A stretch of 64,000 nucleotides of DNA, taken from NCBI RefSeq assembly GCF_004346925.1, contig NZ_CP031167.1:1136001-1200000 (forward strand). Direction: 5' to 3'. Numbering within the stretch: the first letter of the stretch is position 1; each line of letters starts with the position of its first letter. Under the pieces are notes generated by a model that saw only the letters and a list, made by a program, of their open reading frames with translations, did no database searches and was not told the DNA's origin. Below, one piece after another: positions 7,870-15,019 of the stretch. This DNA comes from Stenotrophomonas sp. ASS1 (GTDB lineage: Bacteria; Pseudomonadota; Gammaproteobacteria; Xanthomonadales; Xanthomonadaceae). Position numbers and translations under genes: made by a program.

Positions 7870-8707
7870 GGGCCACCTCGGGCCAACGTGCCTCGGCCTG
7901 CGCCTGGCGGATCTGCCCGACCTCGGCCAGCAATTCGGCAAGCGGGGGGAAGTTGAAGTCGCGTTCGAGCAGCGTGGGGCGAACGCCCACCCGCGCATAG
8001 GCCTCGCGCAACAGTGCCCAGACCACGCCTTTCACCGGTGCACCATGGGTATCGATCTTGAAGCCATCGTCTTCATCGAAGTGGCCCGCCACATGCAGCG
8101 AGGCGACGCGGTGGGCCGGCACGCGGGCCAGGAATTCGAAGGCGTCATAACCATTGTTGCAGGCGTTGACGAAAACGTTGTTGACGTCCAGCAGCAGGTC
8201 GCAGTCGGCTTCGGCGAGCACGGCGTTGATGAAGTCGATCTCGCTCATGTCCGCGCCGGCAACGGCGTAGTAGGAGATGTTCTCCACGGCGATGCGTCGG
8301 CCCAGCATGTCCTGCACCTGGGCGATGCGACCGGCGATATGGTGAACGGCCTCGGCGGTGAACGGCAGCGGCAGCAGGTCGTAGACGTGGCCACCGGCAG
8401 CACAGTAGCTCAGGTGTTCGCTGTACAGCTGCACCTGGTGCAGGTCGAGGAAGGCACGCGTCTGGGCCAGCAGGGTGCGGTCCAGCGGATCAGGACCGCC
8501 CAAAGAAAGCGACAGGCCGTGGCAGGTCAGGGGGTGGCGTTCGCTCAACCTGCGCAGCGCTGCACCGTGTGCACCGCCGACGCCGATCCAGTTGTCGGGC
8601 GAAACTTCGAGGAAGTCGATGGCACCGGCCGGCATGGCCAGCAGTTCGTCGATCAGGCCACGGCGCAGGCCAAGACCGGCGGCATTGGAAGGCAAGGGCA
8701 GGGTCAT
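7862..8707 (-). CDS. DUF692 multinuclear non-haem iron oxidase (MNIO, BufB/HvfB-like)
   Basis: A 281-residue TIM-barrel enzyme of the DUF692/MNIO family. These enzymes use two or three iron ions and O2 to modify cysteines of a ribosomally made peptide. The metal-binding positions are all present: His63 (TCHGLSL), Glu97-His98 (YSEHLSY), Glu142 (AVENISYY), Asp174-x-Asn-Asn ([12 protein letters not shown]), His205 and His209 (SLHVAGH), Asp219/His221 and Glu249. In bufferin and HvfA systems the product is a copper-binding heterocycle made from Cys in EGKCG motifs. The gene upstream here encodes four such motifs. The ATG at 8707 has GGAG about 8 bases before it. The enzyme class is secure; the exact product is inference. 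Confidence 0.95.
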   Translation of the reverse strand: MTLPLPSNAAGLGLRRGLIDELLAMPAGAIDFLEVSPDNWIGVGGAHGAALRRLSERHPLTCHGLSLSLGGPDPLDRTLLAQTRAFLDLHQVQLYSEHLSYCAAGGHVYDLLPLPFTAEAVHHIAGRIAQVQDMLGRRIAVENISYYAVAGADMSEIDFINAVLAEADCDLLLDVNNVFVNACNNGYDAFEFLARVPAHRVASLHVAGHFDEDDGFKIDTHGAPVKGVVWALLREAYARVGVRPTLLERDFNFPPLAELLAEVGQIRQAQAEARWPEVAHG

Positions 8708-8727
8708 GACGGATGCTCCAGGGAGAG

Positions 8728-8750
8728 GGCGCCGCCTCGGAGGCGGCGCC
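8728..8750 (-). promoter_or_regulatory. Hairpin between precursor and MNIO genes
   Basis: Perfect 10-bp stem GGCGCCGCCT/AGGCGGCGCC with a 3-base loop in the 56-base gap between the precursor and the DUF692 gene. There is no T-tract after it on the minus strand, so it is more likely an attenuating or mRNA-protecting hairpin than a full terminator. Such a site could make the precursor more abundant than its enzyme. Confidence 0.6.
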
Positions 8751-8763
8751 GGTTGAACGTCGA

Positions 8764-9240
8764 TCAATCGGCGACGCGGGAGAACAGGCCCTTCGGCATC
8801 GGCTTGCCGTTGGCGGTGTAGACGCTGCGCAGGTAGTCGTGTGCCTCCTGCTCGCTGATGTAGCCGTCGTGGTCGGTGTCGATGCGGTCGAACTCGGCGG
8901 CACGCTTGGCGGCCACGGCGTTGAACTCGGCACGCGAGACCCGGCCATCGTGGTCGCGGTCGGTGCGGGCAAACGAGGCGTCGCCGCACTTGCCTTCGCC
9001 ACACTGGCCCTCGGCCACCTTGGCCTTGCCGGCGGGCTTGCCGGTGGCGGTCTTGTTGGCTCCGCACTTGCCTTCACCGCACTTGCCTTCGGCAGCAGCG
9101 CTCATGGCCATGGCACTGACCGCCAGCGGCTGGATCGCCGCGGCCTGGCCGGCCAGCAGCAGGCCACCGGCCAGGGCGATGCCGATGGCACCGATGCGCG
9201 GCAGGCGGGAGGAGGGGGTGTTCTTGGTCGAGACGGACAT
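8764..9240 (-). CDS. Secreted EGKCG-motif precursor with two EF-hands (bufferin-like)
   Basis: A 158-residue exported protein. Residues 1-36 form a signal peptide (hydrophobic [15 protein letters not shown], cleavage near QAAA). Two cysteine blocks follow: [10 protein letters not shown] at 51-60 and [10 protein letters not shown] at 77-86, giving exactly four Cys (54, 59, 80, 85). Two EF-hand loops come next, [12 protein letters not shown] (94-105) and [12 protein letters not shown] (121-132). EGKCG is the motif that MNIO enzymes modify in HvfA and bufferins, and the MNIO gene is next in the operon. An added calcium-type EF-hand pair is not part of the short textbook precursors. AAGGAG precedes the ATG at 9240. 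The product probably binds copper or a similar metal in the periplasm. Confidence 0.9.
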   Translation of the reverse strand: MSVSTKNTPSSRLPRIGAIGIALAGGLLLAGQAAAIQPLAVSAMAMSAAAEGKCGEGKCGANKTATGKPAGKAKVAEGQCGEGKCGDASFARTDRDHDGRVSRAEFNAVAAKRAAEFDRIDTDHDGYISEQEAHDYLRSVYTANGKPMPKGLFSRVAD

Positions 9241-9340
9241 GGTGGTGACTCCTTGGGAAAGCACGCGGGGCGTGCGGGATGGACGCCGCTTGAAGGCGAC
9301 GGAAACGAAGGGAAGAAGCGCGGTGAGGGGGCGAAGCGGA

Positions 9341-9985
9341 TCAGGCGTTGCGGCGACGGCGCAGTACGTAACCCACCAGCAGCACACCGCCGAGCAGGGC
9401 GCCGCCGAAGCCGATGCCGGGCAGCAGCGCGGCAACCGGCAGCAGCAGGGCGATGAGGGCGACGCCCCAACCCAAGCCGTCATTGCCAACGGGGGCGTGC
9501 TGCGAGCCGGCCAGCAGTCGGTCCACGCTGAGTGCGCCGCCGCCGTTGAGGATCAGTGGTAGCAGCATGGCCAGGAACAGCAGCGGCAGCTTGAAGTTGC
9601 CGTAGCCCTGGTCGGTGATCGCATAGCCCTGCCAGAGTTCGCCCAGGCCGTTCCATTGGTCGGGCCAGTGCACGGCGGCGATGGCGACCACGGTCAGCAC
9701 CCAGAACACATAAGCCACCGAGCGCGTGGCCAGGCCGAGCAGCAGCATCACCGCACCCACCAGTTCCAGCCAGGTGGCCAGCTGCCAGTTCAGTGATGCG
9801 GGCAGGGTGGAGAACGGGAACGGGAAGCGACCTTCCAGGTCGGCGAACCAGTTCTGGCCGCCCAGCTTTTCGCGGCCGGATTCAAAGAACTCCCAGGCCA
9901 GCAGGGTGCGCAGCGCCAATGGCGAAAGCCAGCGGCCGACGGCGTCCAGGCGGGGGGTGTACACGGAAGAGGCGGTGCTGATCAT
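9341..9985 (-). CDS. DoxX-family membrane protein (BufD/HvfX-like)
   Basis: A 214-residue inner-membrane protein with the DoxX four-helix core ([21 protein letters not shown] at the N-terminus, then [30 protein letters not shown]) and a further hydrophobic pair near the C-terminus ending in an RRRR cluster. DoxX proteins accompany DUF692/DUF2063 pairs in bufferin-type operons, where their role is not settled (membrane redox or export support has been proposed). CAGGA lies 7 bases before the ATG. It is the first gene of the minus-strand operon, about 100 bases ahead of the precursor gene, so the operon promoter should lie in the divergent gap 9986-10327. Confidence 0.9.
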   Translation of the reverse strand: MISTASSVYTPRLDAVGRWLSPLALRTLLAWEFFESGREKLGGQNWFADLEGRFPFPFSTLPASLNWQLATWLELVGAVMLLLGLATRSVAYVFWVLTVVAIAAVHWPDQWNGLGELWQGYAITDQGYGNFKLPLLFLAMLLPLILNGGGALSVDRLLAGSQHAPVGNDGLGWGVALIALLLPVAALLPGIGFGGALLGGVLLVGYVLRRRRNA

Positions 9986-10327
9986 GGTGGTGTCCTGCGG
10001 GCCAGTGGTCGATGGAGGCCATTTCAGGCGGCGCAGGTATCGGCAACGTGTGCCGTTGCCCGGGGTTTTGTCAGCGACTGTGGCCGCGGCCGGGGTTTCG
10101 TACAGTCAGATACAAAGACGATGCGTTGGTGCACATCGGGGCCTTGCACGCCCGCGTGCGGGGAGCGATATCCACCCGTTAGCGCCCAGCCAGGACCGGC
10201 GCCCGAATGTATCCCACTGTAGAAACCCGCCTGCGCCCTACAGTCCGGTACAACTCCGTGCCGCGGCGAAACAGCGCCGATACACCGGCAGGCGGAAATG
10301 GCCGCTCCCAACACCGGAGTGCCACTC
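9986..10327. promoter_or_regulatory. Divergent promoter region with a duplicated 13-mer
   Basis: This 342-base gap drives the DoxX/precursor/MNIO operon leftwards and the alpha/beta hydrolase operon rightwards. It holds no convincing gene. It contains two direct copies of TACAGTC(A/C)G(A/G)TAC, at 10101-10113 and 10239-10251, differing at only two positions. A partial inverted match (CTGTAG) lies near 10218. One copy sits on each side of the gap, as expected for a shared regulator. No sigma-70 hexamers stand out to me. Confidence 0.4.
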
Positions 10328-11122
10328 ATGATCCGTACCACGTTGCTTGCCGCCGCTCTCGCCCTTGCCGGCGCCGCCGCCCCGGCCTTCGCTGCCCAGG
10401 TCGACGCCGGCGCGCCGCCCACCATCATCCTGGTGCACGGCGCGTTCGCCGATGGCTCCAGCTGGAGCAAGGTCATCAGTACCCTGCATGACTGGAAGCT
10501 GCCGGCGGTGGCCGTACAGAATCCGCTCACTTCGCTGGCCGACGATGTTGCCGCCACCCGCCGTGCGATTGCCGCTGCACCCGGCAAGGTGGTGCTGGTC
10601 GGCCACAGCTGGGGCGGCACGGTCATCACCGAAGCGGGCGATGACCCGAAGGTGCAGGCGCTGGTGTACGTGGCCGCGTTCGCACCGGATGCCGGGCAGT
10701 CATCGGCACAGCAGGGCGAGGGCTTCCCGGTCGGTCCGGGCCTGGCCCGACTGCAGGAGAGGGATGGCTACCTGACCTTGCCTGCCGATGCGATCGCCCA
10801 GGACTTCGCGCCGGACGTGATGAAGAAGTCGGCTGCGCTGCTGTACAGCACCCAGGTCCCGTTGAAGGCCAGCGCGCTGGGCGAGGTGGTGAACGTTGCG
10901 GCGTGGCGCAGCAAGCCGAGCTGGTACGTGCTCAGCCGCGATGACCGCATGCTGTCGCCGCAGCTGCAGGCCGCCACCGCACGCCGCATCGGCGCACAGC
11001 TGCAGTCGATCGGCAGCAGCCACGTGTCGCTGCTTTCGCATCCGGCGCAGGTGGCCGACAGCATCCTGGAGGCGGCAGGCGTGAAGCCGGCCGAACTGCC
11101 GCTGGCCGAGCAGGGGGGCTGA
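10328..11122 (+). CDS. Secreted alpha/beta hydrolase
   Basis: A 264-residue hydrolase with a signal peptide (MIRTTLLAAALALAGAAAPAFA). The fold is shown by the oxyanion region LVHGAFADGSSW, the nucleophile elbow GHSWGG (Ser in the middle), and late acid and His positions in SRDDRM and GSSHVSLLSHP. It belongs to the EstC-like/salicylate-esterase-like Abhydrolase_6 group. The substrate is unknown. I use the ATG at 10328 because it begins the signal peptide and has GGAG upstream. The next gene begins 3 bases after the stop. It is the first gene of an apparent four-gene operon ending in a two-component system. Confidence 0.85.
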   Translation: MIRTTLLAAALALAGAAAPAFAAQVDAGAPPTIILVHGAFADGSSWSKVISTLHDWKLPAVAVQNPLTSLADDVAATRRAIAAAPGKVVLVGHSWGGTVITEAGDDPKVQALVYVAAFAPDAGQSSAQQGEGFPVGPGLARLQERDGYLTLPADAIAQDFAPDVMKKSAALLYSTQVPLKASALGEVVNVAAWRSKPSWYVLSRDDRMLSPQLQAATARRIGAQLQSIGSSHVSLLSHPAQVADSILEAAGVKPAELPLAEQGG

Positions 11123-11125
11123 GCG

Positions 11126-11671
11126 ATGGCCGCACTGCGAGGGTATGCACTGCCCCTGCTGCTGGGCCTGCTGGGTGGAGCGGCGTTGCTGCCGGCCTGG
11201 CCCAGCGCCGAGGCCGGCGCGCAGCCACTCGACGCAGCACCGAAGGCGGGGTTCGGCGATGGCGGGCCCTGGCACAACAGCCCACCGATGACACTGAAGC
11301 AGTTGCAGGGGCAGGTGGTACTGGTCGAGTTCTGGACCTACACCTGCAGCAACTGCCTCAACGTGGCGCCATACGTCCACCAGTGGCATGCACGCTACGC
11401 GTCGCAGGGCCTGAGGGTGATCGGCGTGCATACGCCCGAGTTCGCCTATGAAGGGCTGCCCGGCAACGTGCGCAAGGCCATCGCACGGTTGGATATCACC
11501 TGGCCGGTGGTGCAGGACAACCAGTACCGGATCTGGAACGCGTGGGGCAACCGCTTCTGGCCCGCGCTGTACCTGCTCGACCGGCAGGGGCGGGTGGTCT
11601 ACCGCCATTACGGCGAGGGCGACTACGCACGCACCGAAAGCGAGATCCAGCGCCAGCTGGCCAGCCCCTGA
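11126..11671 (+). CDS. Exported thioredoxin-like protein (TlpA/DipZ C-terminal type)
   Basis: A 181-residue protein with an N-terminal hydrophobic segment (residues 8-25, signal peptide or anchor). A thioredoxin fold follows, with the active site WTYTCSNCLNV (Cys74, Cys77). The FWTYTC-x-NC context is typical of the periplasmic domain of DipZ and of AhpC/TSA-like thioredoxins. The cis-proline region RFWPALYLLDRQGRVVYRHYGEG is present. It should act as a periplasmic thiol reductase, but its electron donor is not visible nearby. It lies 3 bases after the hydrolase gene and 58 bases before the response regulator gene. Confidence 0.88.
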   Translation: MAALRGYALPLLLGLLGGAALLPAWPSAEAGAQPLDAAPKAGFGDGGPWHNSPPMTLKQLQGQVVLVEFWTYTCSNCLNVAPYVHQWHARYASQGLRVIGVHTPEFAYEGLPGNVRKAIARLDITWPVVQDNQYRIWNAWGNRFWPALYLLDRQGRVVYRHYGEGDYARTESEIQRQLASP

Positions 11672-11729
11672 GCCGCGCTACCATGGCCGCGCCGCGCGGC
11701 GCTGTCCCCCTGCCTTCATCGAGAACGCA

Positions 11730-12470
11730 ATGAACCCTGTACCGCACATCCTGGTCGTCGACGATGACAGCGATATCCGCCAGATGCTGGCCGACTACCT
11801 GCAACGCAACGGCCTGCGCGTGAGCCAGGCCGACGGTGGCCGGGCCATGCGCGCGCTGATGGATACCCATGCCGTGGATCTGGTGGTGCTGGACGTGATG
11901 ATGCCAGGCGAGGACGGCCTGAGCCTGTGCCGCAACCTGCGCGCCGGCAAGCATCGTGCGGTGCCGGTGGTGCTGCTGACCGCCCGCGACGACGAGACCG
12001 ACCGCATCATCGGCCTGGAAATGGGCGCTGACGACTACGTGACCAAGCCCTTTTCCTCGCGCGAACTGCTGGCACGCATCAACGCGGTGATCCGTCGCAC
12101 CCGGATGCTGCCGCCGAACCTGCAGGTGAGCGAAGCCGGTCGCCAACTGGCCTTCGGTGCCTGGCGCCTGGATACCACCGCGCGCCATCTGCTGGATGCG
12201 CAGGACACCGCGTATCCGCTCAGTGGTGCCGAGTTCCGCCTGTTGCGCGTGTTCCTCGATCACGCCAATCGGGTGCTCAGCCGTGACCAGCTGCTCAGCC
12301 TCACCCAGGGCCGCGATGCCGAACTGTTCGACCGCTCGATCGACCTGTTGGTCAGCCGCGTGCGGCAGCGCCTGGGTGACGACGCACGCGAGCCGACCTA
12401 CATCAAGACCGTGCGCAGCGAAGGCTATGTGTTCAGCGTGCCGGTGCAGTTGCTGGGGCCGGACGAATGA
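11730..12470 (+). CDS. OmpR-family response regulator
   Basis: A 246-residue response regulator. The receiver domain (residues 5-120) has the acidic pair DDD at 11-13, phospho-acceptor Asp55 (VVLDVMMPGEDG), Thr in LLTARDD and Lys in VTKPFSSRELL. The C-terminal winged helix runs from about 135 to 240 (LSGAEFRLLRVFLDHANRVLSRDQLL; DRSIDLLVSRVRQRLGDD; YIKTVRSEGYVF). The ATG at 11730 follows GAGAACGCA. Its stop overlaps the start of the kinase gene (ATGA). The target genes are unknown. Regulation of its own operon and of the divergent precursor operon is possible but unproven. Confidence 0.93.
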   Translation: MNPVPHILVVDDDSDIRQMLADYLQRNGLRVSQADGGRAMRALMDTHAVDLVVLDVMMPGEDGLSLCRNLRAGKHRAVPVVLLTARDDETDRIIGLEMGADDYVTKPFSSRELLARINAVIRRTRMLPPNLQVSEAGRQLAFGAWRLDTTARHLLDAQDTAYPLSGAEFRLLRVFLDHANRVLSRDQLLSLTQGRDAELFDRSIDLLVSRVRQRLGDDAREPTYIKTVRSEGYVFSVPVQLLGPDE

Positions 12471-13780
12471 ACACCACCGCACGCCGTCCACGCTGGCCGC
12501 GCACGCTGTCGGCGCGGCTGCTGCTGGTGTTGCTGGGCGGACTGGCCCTGGCCCACGCACTGTCCTTCGGCCTGCTGTTCTTCGAACGCTACCAGTCCAC
12601 CCGCAGCATGATGCTGCGCAACCTCGACGAGGATGTGGCGGTGAGTGTCGCGCTGCTGGAGCACCTGCCTGTGGCGCAGCGTGAGGCCTGGGTGCCGCGG
12701 CTGGAGCGGCGCACCTACCGCTACCTGCTGCGCCCGGCTTCGGCCGGGCCGGGGCTGCAGACCGATCGTGCACGCCAGGTCACGGCGATCATCGACGACA
12801 GCCTGCAGCACCGCTATCCGTTGCAGGCGCGCCAGGTGGCTCGCCTGCCGGAGCGGTTCGAGGTGGAACTGCGCCTGCACGACGGCACACCCTTGACCAT
12901 TGAAGTCACTCCGTCGGGCCTGCCGCTGGCACGTTGGCTGCCCGCCGTGCTGCTGGTGCAGCTGGCGCTGCTGCTGGTGTGCGCGTGGTTGGCGGTGCGC
13001 CTGGCCATGCGCCCGCTGCAGCAGCTGTCGCATGCGGTGGAGCATCTGCAGCCGGGCAAGGACGGGCCGGCACTGCCTGAAGATGGTCCTGCGGAAGTAG
13101 GCGGTGCGGCGGCCGCACTCAACGCGCTGCAGGCACGCATTCGTGGCCATGTCAGTGAGCGCCTGCAGATCCTGGCCGCGATCTCGCACGACCTGCAGAC
13201 CCCCATCACGCGCATGAAGCTCCGGGTGGAGACCCTGCCTGAAGACAGCACCCAGCAGCGGCTGCTGGCCGACCTCGACCACCTGGGGCAACTGGTGCGT
13301 GAGGGCGTGGCCTATGCGCGCAGCAGCCACGTCGCCAGTGGCGCGCCGGTGTCGATGGACCTGGGCGCGTTCCTGGCCAGTGTGGTCGGCGATTACGAGG
13401 ACATGGGCAAGCCGGTCAGTGGTGGTGCGCCCGCTGGACTGGTCGTGCAGACCTGGCCGCAGCCGCTGCGCCGGGTGGTCGGCAATCTGGTCGACAACGC
13501 GTTGCGCTACGCCGGTGCCGCCGAGATCGAGGCGGGCCGCGATGAGGCCGGAAGGGTGTGGATCGGAATTTCCGACCGTGGCCCCGGCATTCCCGAGGGC
13601 CAGCTGCAGGCAGTGCTGGCGCCGTTCCACCGGCTGGAAAGCTCGCGCAATCGCGATACCGGCGGGACCGGCCTGGGCCTGGCCATCGCGGTGCAGCTGG
13701 CGCAGTCGCTGGGCGGCTCGCTGCGGTTGCACAACCGCGAGGGGGGCGGCCTGCGGGCGGAGCTGCAGCTGCCGGGGTAA
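12467..13780 (+). CDS. Sensor histidine kinase (EnvZ-like)
   Basis: A 437-residue membrane kinase. The first membrane helix is at about 17-39. A periplasmic sensor of about 115 residues (HLPVAQREAWVPRLERRTYRYLLRP and so on) and a second helix at about 158-178 follow. Then come a HAMP-like linker (MRPLQQLSHAVEHL), the dimerisation/phosphorylation domain with His241 (AAISHDLQTPITRMKL), and an ATPase domain with N box (GNLVDNALRYA), G1 (ISDRGPGIPEGQ) and G2 (GGTGLGLAIAVQLAQSLGG). All catalytic boxes are intact. It is the partner of the overlapping OmpR-type regulator. The short periplasmic domain gives no clear clue to the signal. Confidence 0.93.
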   Translation: MNTTARRPRWPRTLSARLLLVLLGGLALAHALSFGLLFFERYQSTRSMMLRNLDEDVAVSVALLEHLPVAQREAWVPRLERRTYRYLLRPASAGPGLQTDRARQVTAIIDDSLQHRYPLQARQVARLPERFEVELRLHDGTPLTIEVTPSGLPLARWLPAVLLVQLALLLVCAWLAVRLAMRPLQQLSHAVEHLQPGKDGPALPEDGPAEVGGAAAALNALQARIRGHVSERLQILAAISHDLQTPITRMKLRVETLPEDSTQQRLLADLDHLGQLVREGVAYARSSHVASGAPVSMDLGAFLASVVGDYEDMGKPVSGGAPAGLVVQTWPQPLRRVVGNLVDNALRYAGAAEIEAGRDEAGRVWIGISDRGPGIPEGQLQAVLAPFHRLESSRNRDTGGTGLGLAIAVQLAQSLGGSLRLHNREGGGLRAELQLPG

Positions 13781-13785
13781 CCGGC

Positions 13786-13825
13786 GGAGTCAGATCCGTT
13801 TGCCGCAGCAAAGGGATCTGACCCC
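13786..13825. repeat. GGGGTCAGA-type inverted repeat, copy 3
   Basis: Arms GGAGTCAGATCC / GGGATCTGACCCC with one mismatch, beginning 5 bases after the kinase stop codon. Same family as 5913-5953 and 6397-6437. Confidence 0.8.
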
Positions 13826-13834
13826 GACGCGAGA

Positions 13835-13859
13835 GCATCCACGCATGGCGTGGATCTAC
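13835..13859. repeat. SMAG-type unit, ATCCACGC subtype (inverted)
   Basis: ATCCACGCATGGCGTGGATCTAC, ending in CTAC, so oriented opposite to a GTAG-first unit. The same subtype occurs at 37048-37070. Confidence 0.75.
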
Positions 13860-13928
13860 GGCATTCCTGCACCACCCCGGGATCGGCGATCATCCGCAGC
13901 GAGTGTTGAAACCAGGGAGCACCACGCA

Positions 13929-14942
13929 ATGCAGGGAGCGCATCATTCAATCCGGCGTCCGCGCCACGTCGCGCTGCTGGTTGGTCTGCTCGCGCTGGCG
14001 GCATGCCAGCGCACAACGGATGCGCCGACCGGAGCACCCGCAGCGGGCACACCGCTTGCCGCCCCGGCCATGGCAGAAGACCTCTCTCCGCTGCTCGATG
14101 CGCTGCCGAGCTGCGCGCTGGACGGCTGGTACATCGACGTTCAGACCGATCGCCCGGCACATCCCTGGCTGGCCACGAATGCGCCGAAGCCCTGCAAGGT
14201 GGACGAAGAGAGCGAGATCGCCACGTTCTGCGTGCAGGGGCAGTGGAAGGGACTGCCGGTGGAGGAGGTGATCCTGCCGACGATGACCTTCGTCTCGTTC
14301 CGTGGCGTGAAGATCGGCCTGCCGCTGGAGAAGGCACGTCCCATCGTCCGCCAGCGCTTCGGGCAGGAATTTCCGGGCGGCGCGTCTTACGAGCAGGGCC
14401 GCGAACCGAAGCTGATGGCCGATCCTGAAGATGCGCAGCGTTCGTGGCTGCTGTGCAGCACCCCGGAACTGGGCCACGACGTGGACAGCGAGGGGAGCAT
14501 CAGCTATTCCGGCATGAACCTGCCCTACGACCACGACGGTTGCAGCTACCGCTACAGCCCGGTCGACTTCTGCGATGCGCGGCACCGGGCCGCCATTGAA
14601 GAAGCTCTCCAGCATCAGAAGCCCAATTTCAACCAGCACTATCTGCTGGTACAGGTCGATGATCGTCCCGAGTACTTCCAGCGCACGCTGGTGCTGGTCG
14701 ACACCCGCACCGGACGCGCCACGCCATTGCCGATCGATGCCTTCACCGGCCCGGCGGGGAAGGGCGGAGACGCCACCGGCTACGGGACCTTGGAAACGGG
14801 TGTGGACCAGCAACAGTTCTGCCTTGATGGTGCGTTGCTGGTCTACCGCGTGTTCGAGGAAGGACGCTTCTGCTTCGGCTTTGACGGTGAGCGATTCACC
14901 GGCCATGAAACCCAGTACATGCAGGCGACGGACAGCCGATGA
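13929..14942 (+). CDS. Putative lipoprotein of unknown function
   Basis: A 337-residue protein with a lipoprotein signal: basic N-terminus, hydrophobic VALLVGLLALAAC and a lipobox ending at Cys24. The mature protein is acidic and aromatic-rich with several cysteines (LPSCALDGWYID, AEKPCKVDEE-like region, FCVQGQW, LLCSTPELG, DGCSYRYS, FCDARHRA, QFCLDGALL), suggesting disulphides. One stretch (FRGVKIGLPLEKARPIVRQRFGQEF) repeats a motif common in small periplasmic proteins. I do not recognise the family. The ATG at 13929 has AGGGAG upstream. A longer open frame to the left overlaps the kinase gene and is not used. Confidence 0.78.
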   Translation: MQGAHHSIRRPRHVALLVGLLALAACQRTTDAPTGAPAAGTPLAAPAMAEDLSPLLDALPSCALDGWYIDVQTDRPAHPWLATNAPKPCKVDEESEIATFCVQGQWKGLPVEEVILPTMTFVSFRGVKIGLPLEKARPIVRQRFGQEFPGGASYEQGREPKLMADPEDAQRSWLLCSTPELGHDVDSEGSISYSGMNLPYDHDGCSYRYSPVDFCDARHRAAIEEALQHQKPNFNQHYLLVQVDDRPEYFQRTLVLVDTRTGRATPLPIDAFTGPAGKGGDATGYGTLETGVDQQQFCLDGALLVYRVFEEGRFCFGFDGERFTGHETQYMQATDSR

Positions 14943-15019
14943 CCGGTATTTCACCCCGGCCGTGACATCCTCCCCGAACCTGCGCAACCGGGATCGAGGC
15001 TGTTGAAGGCGAACACGCA

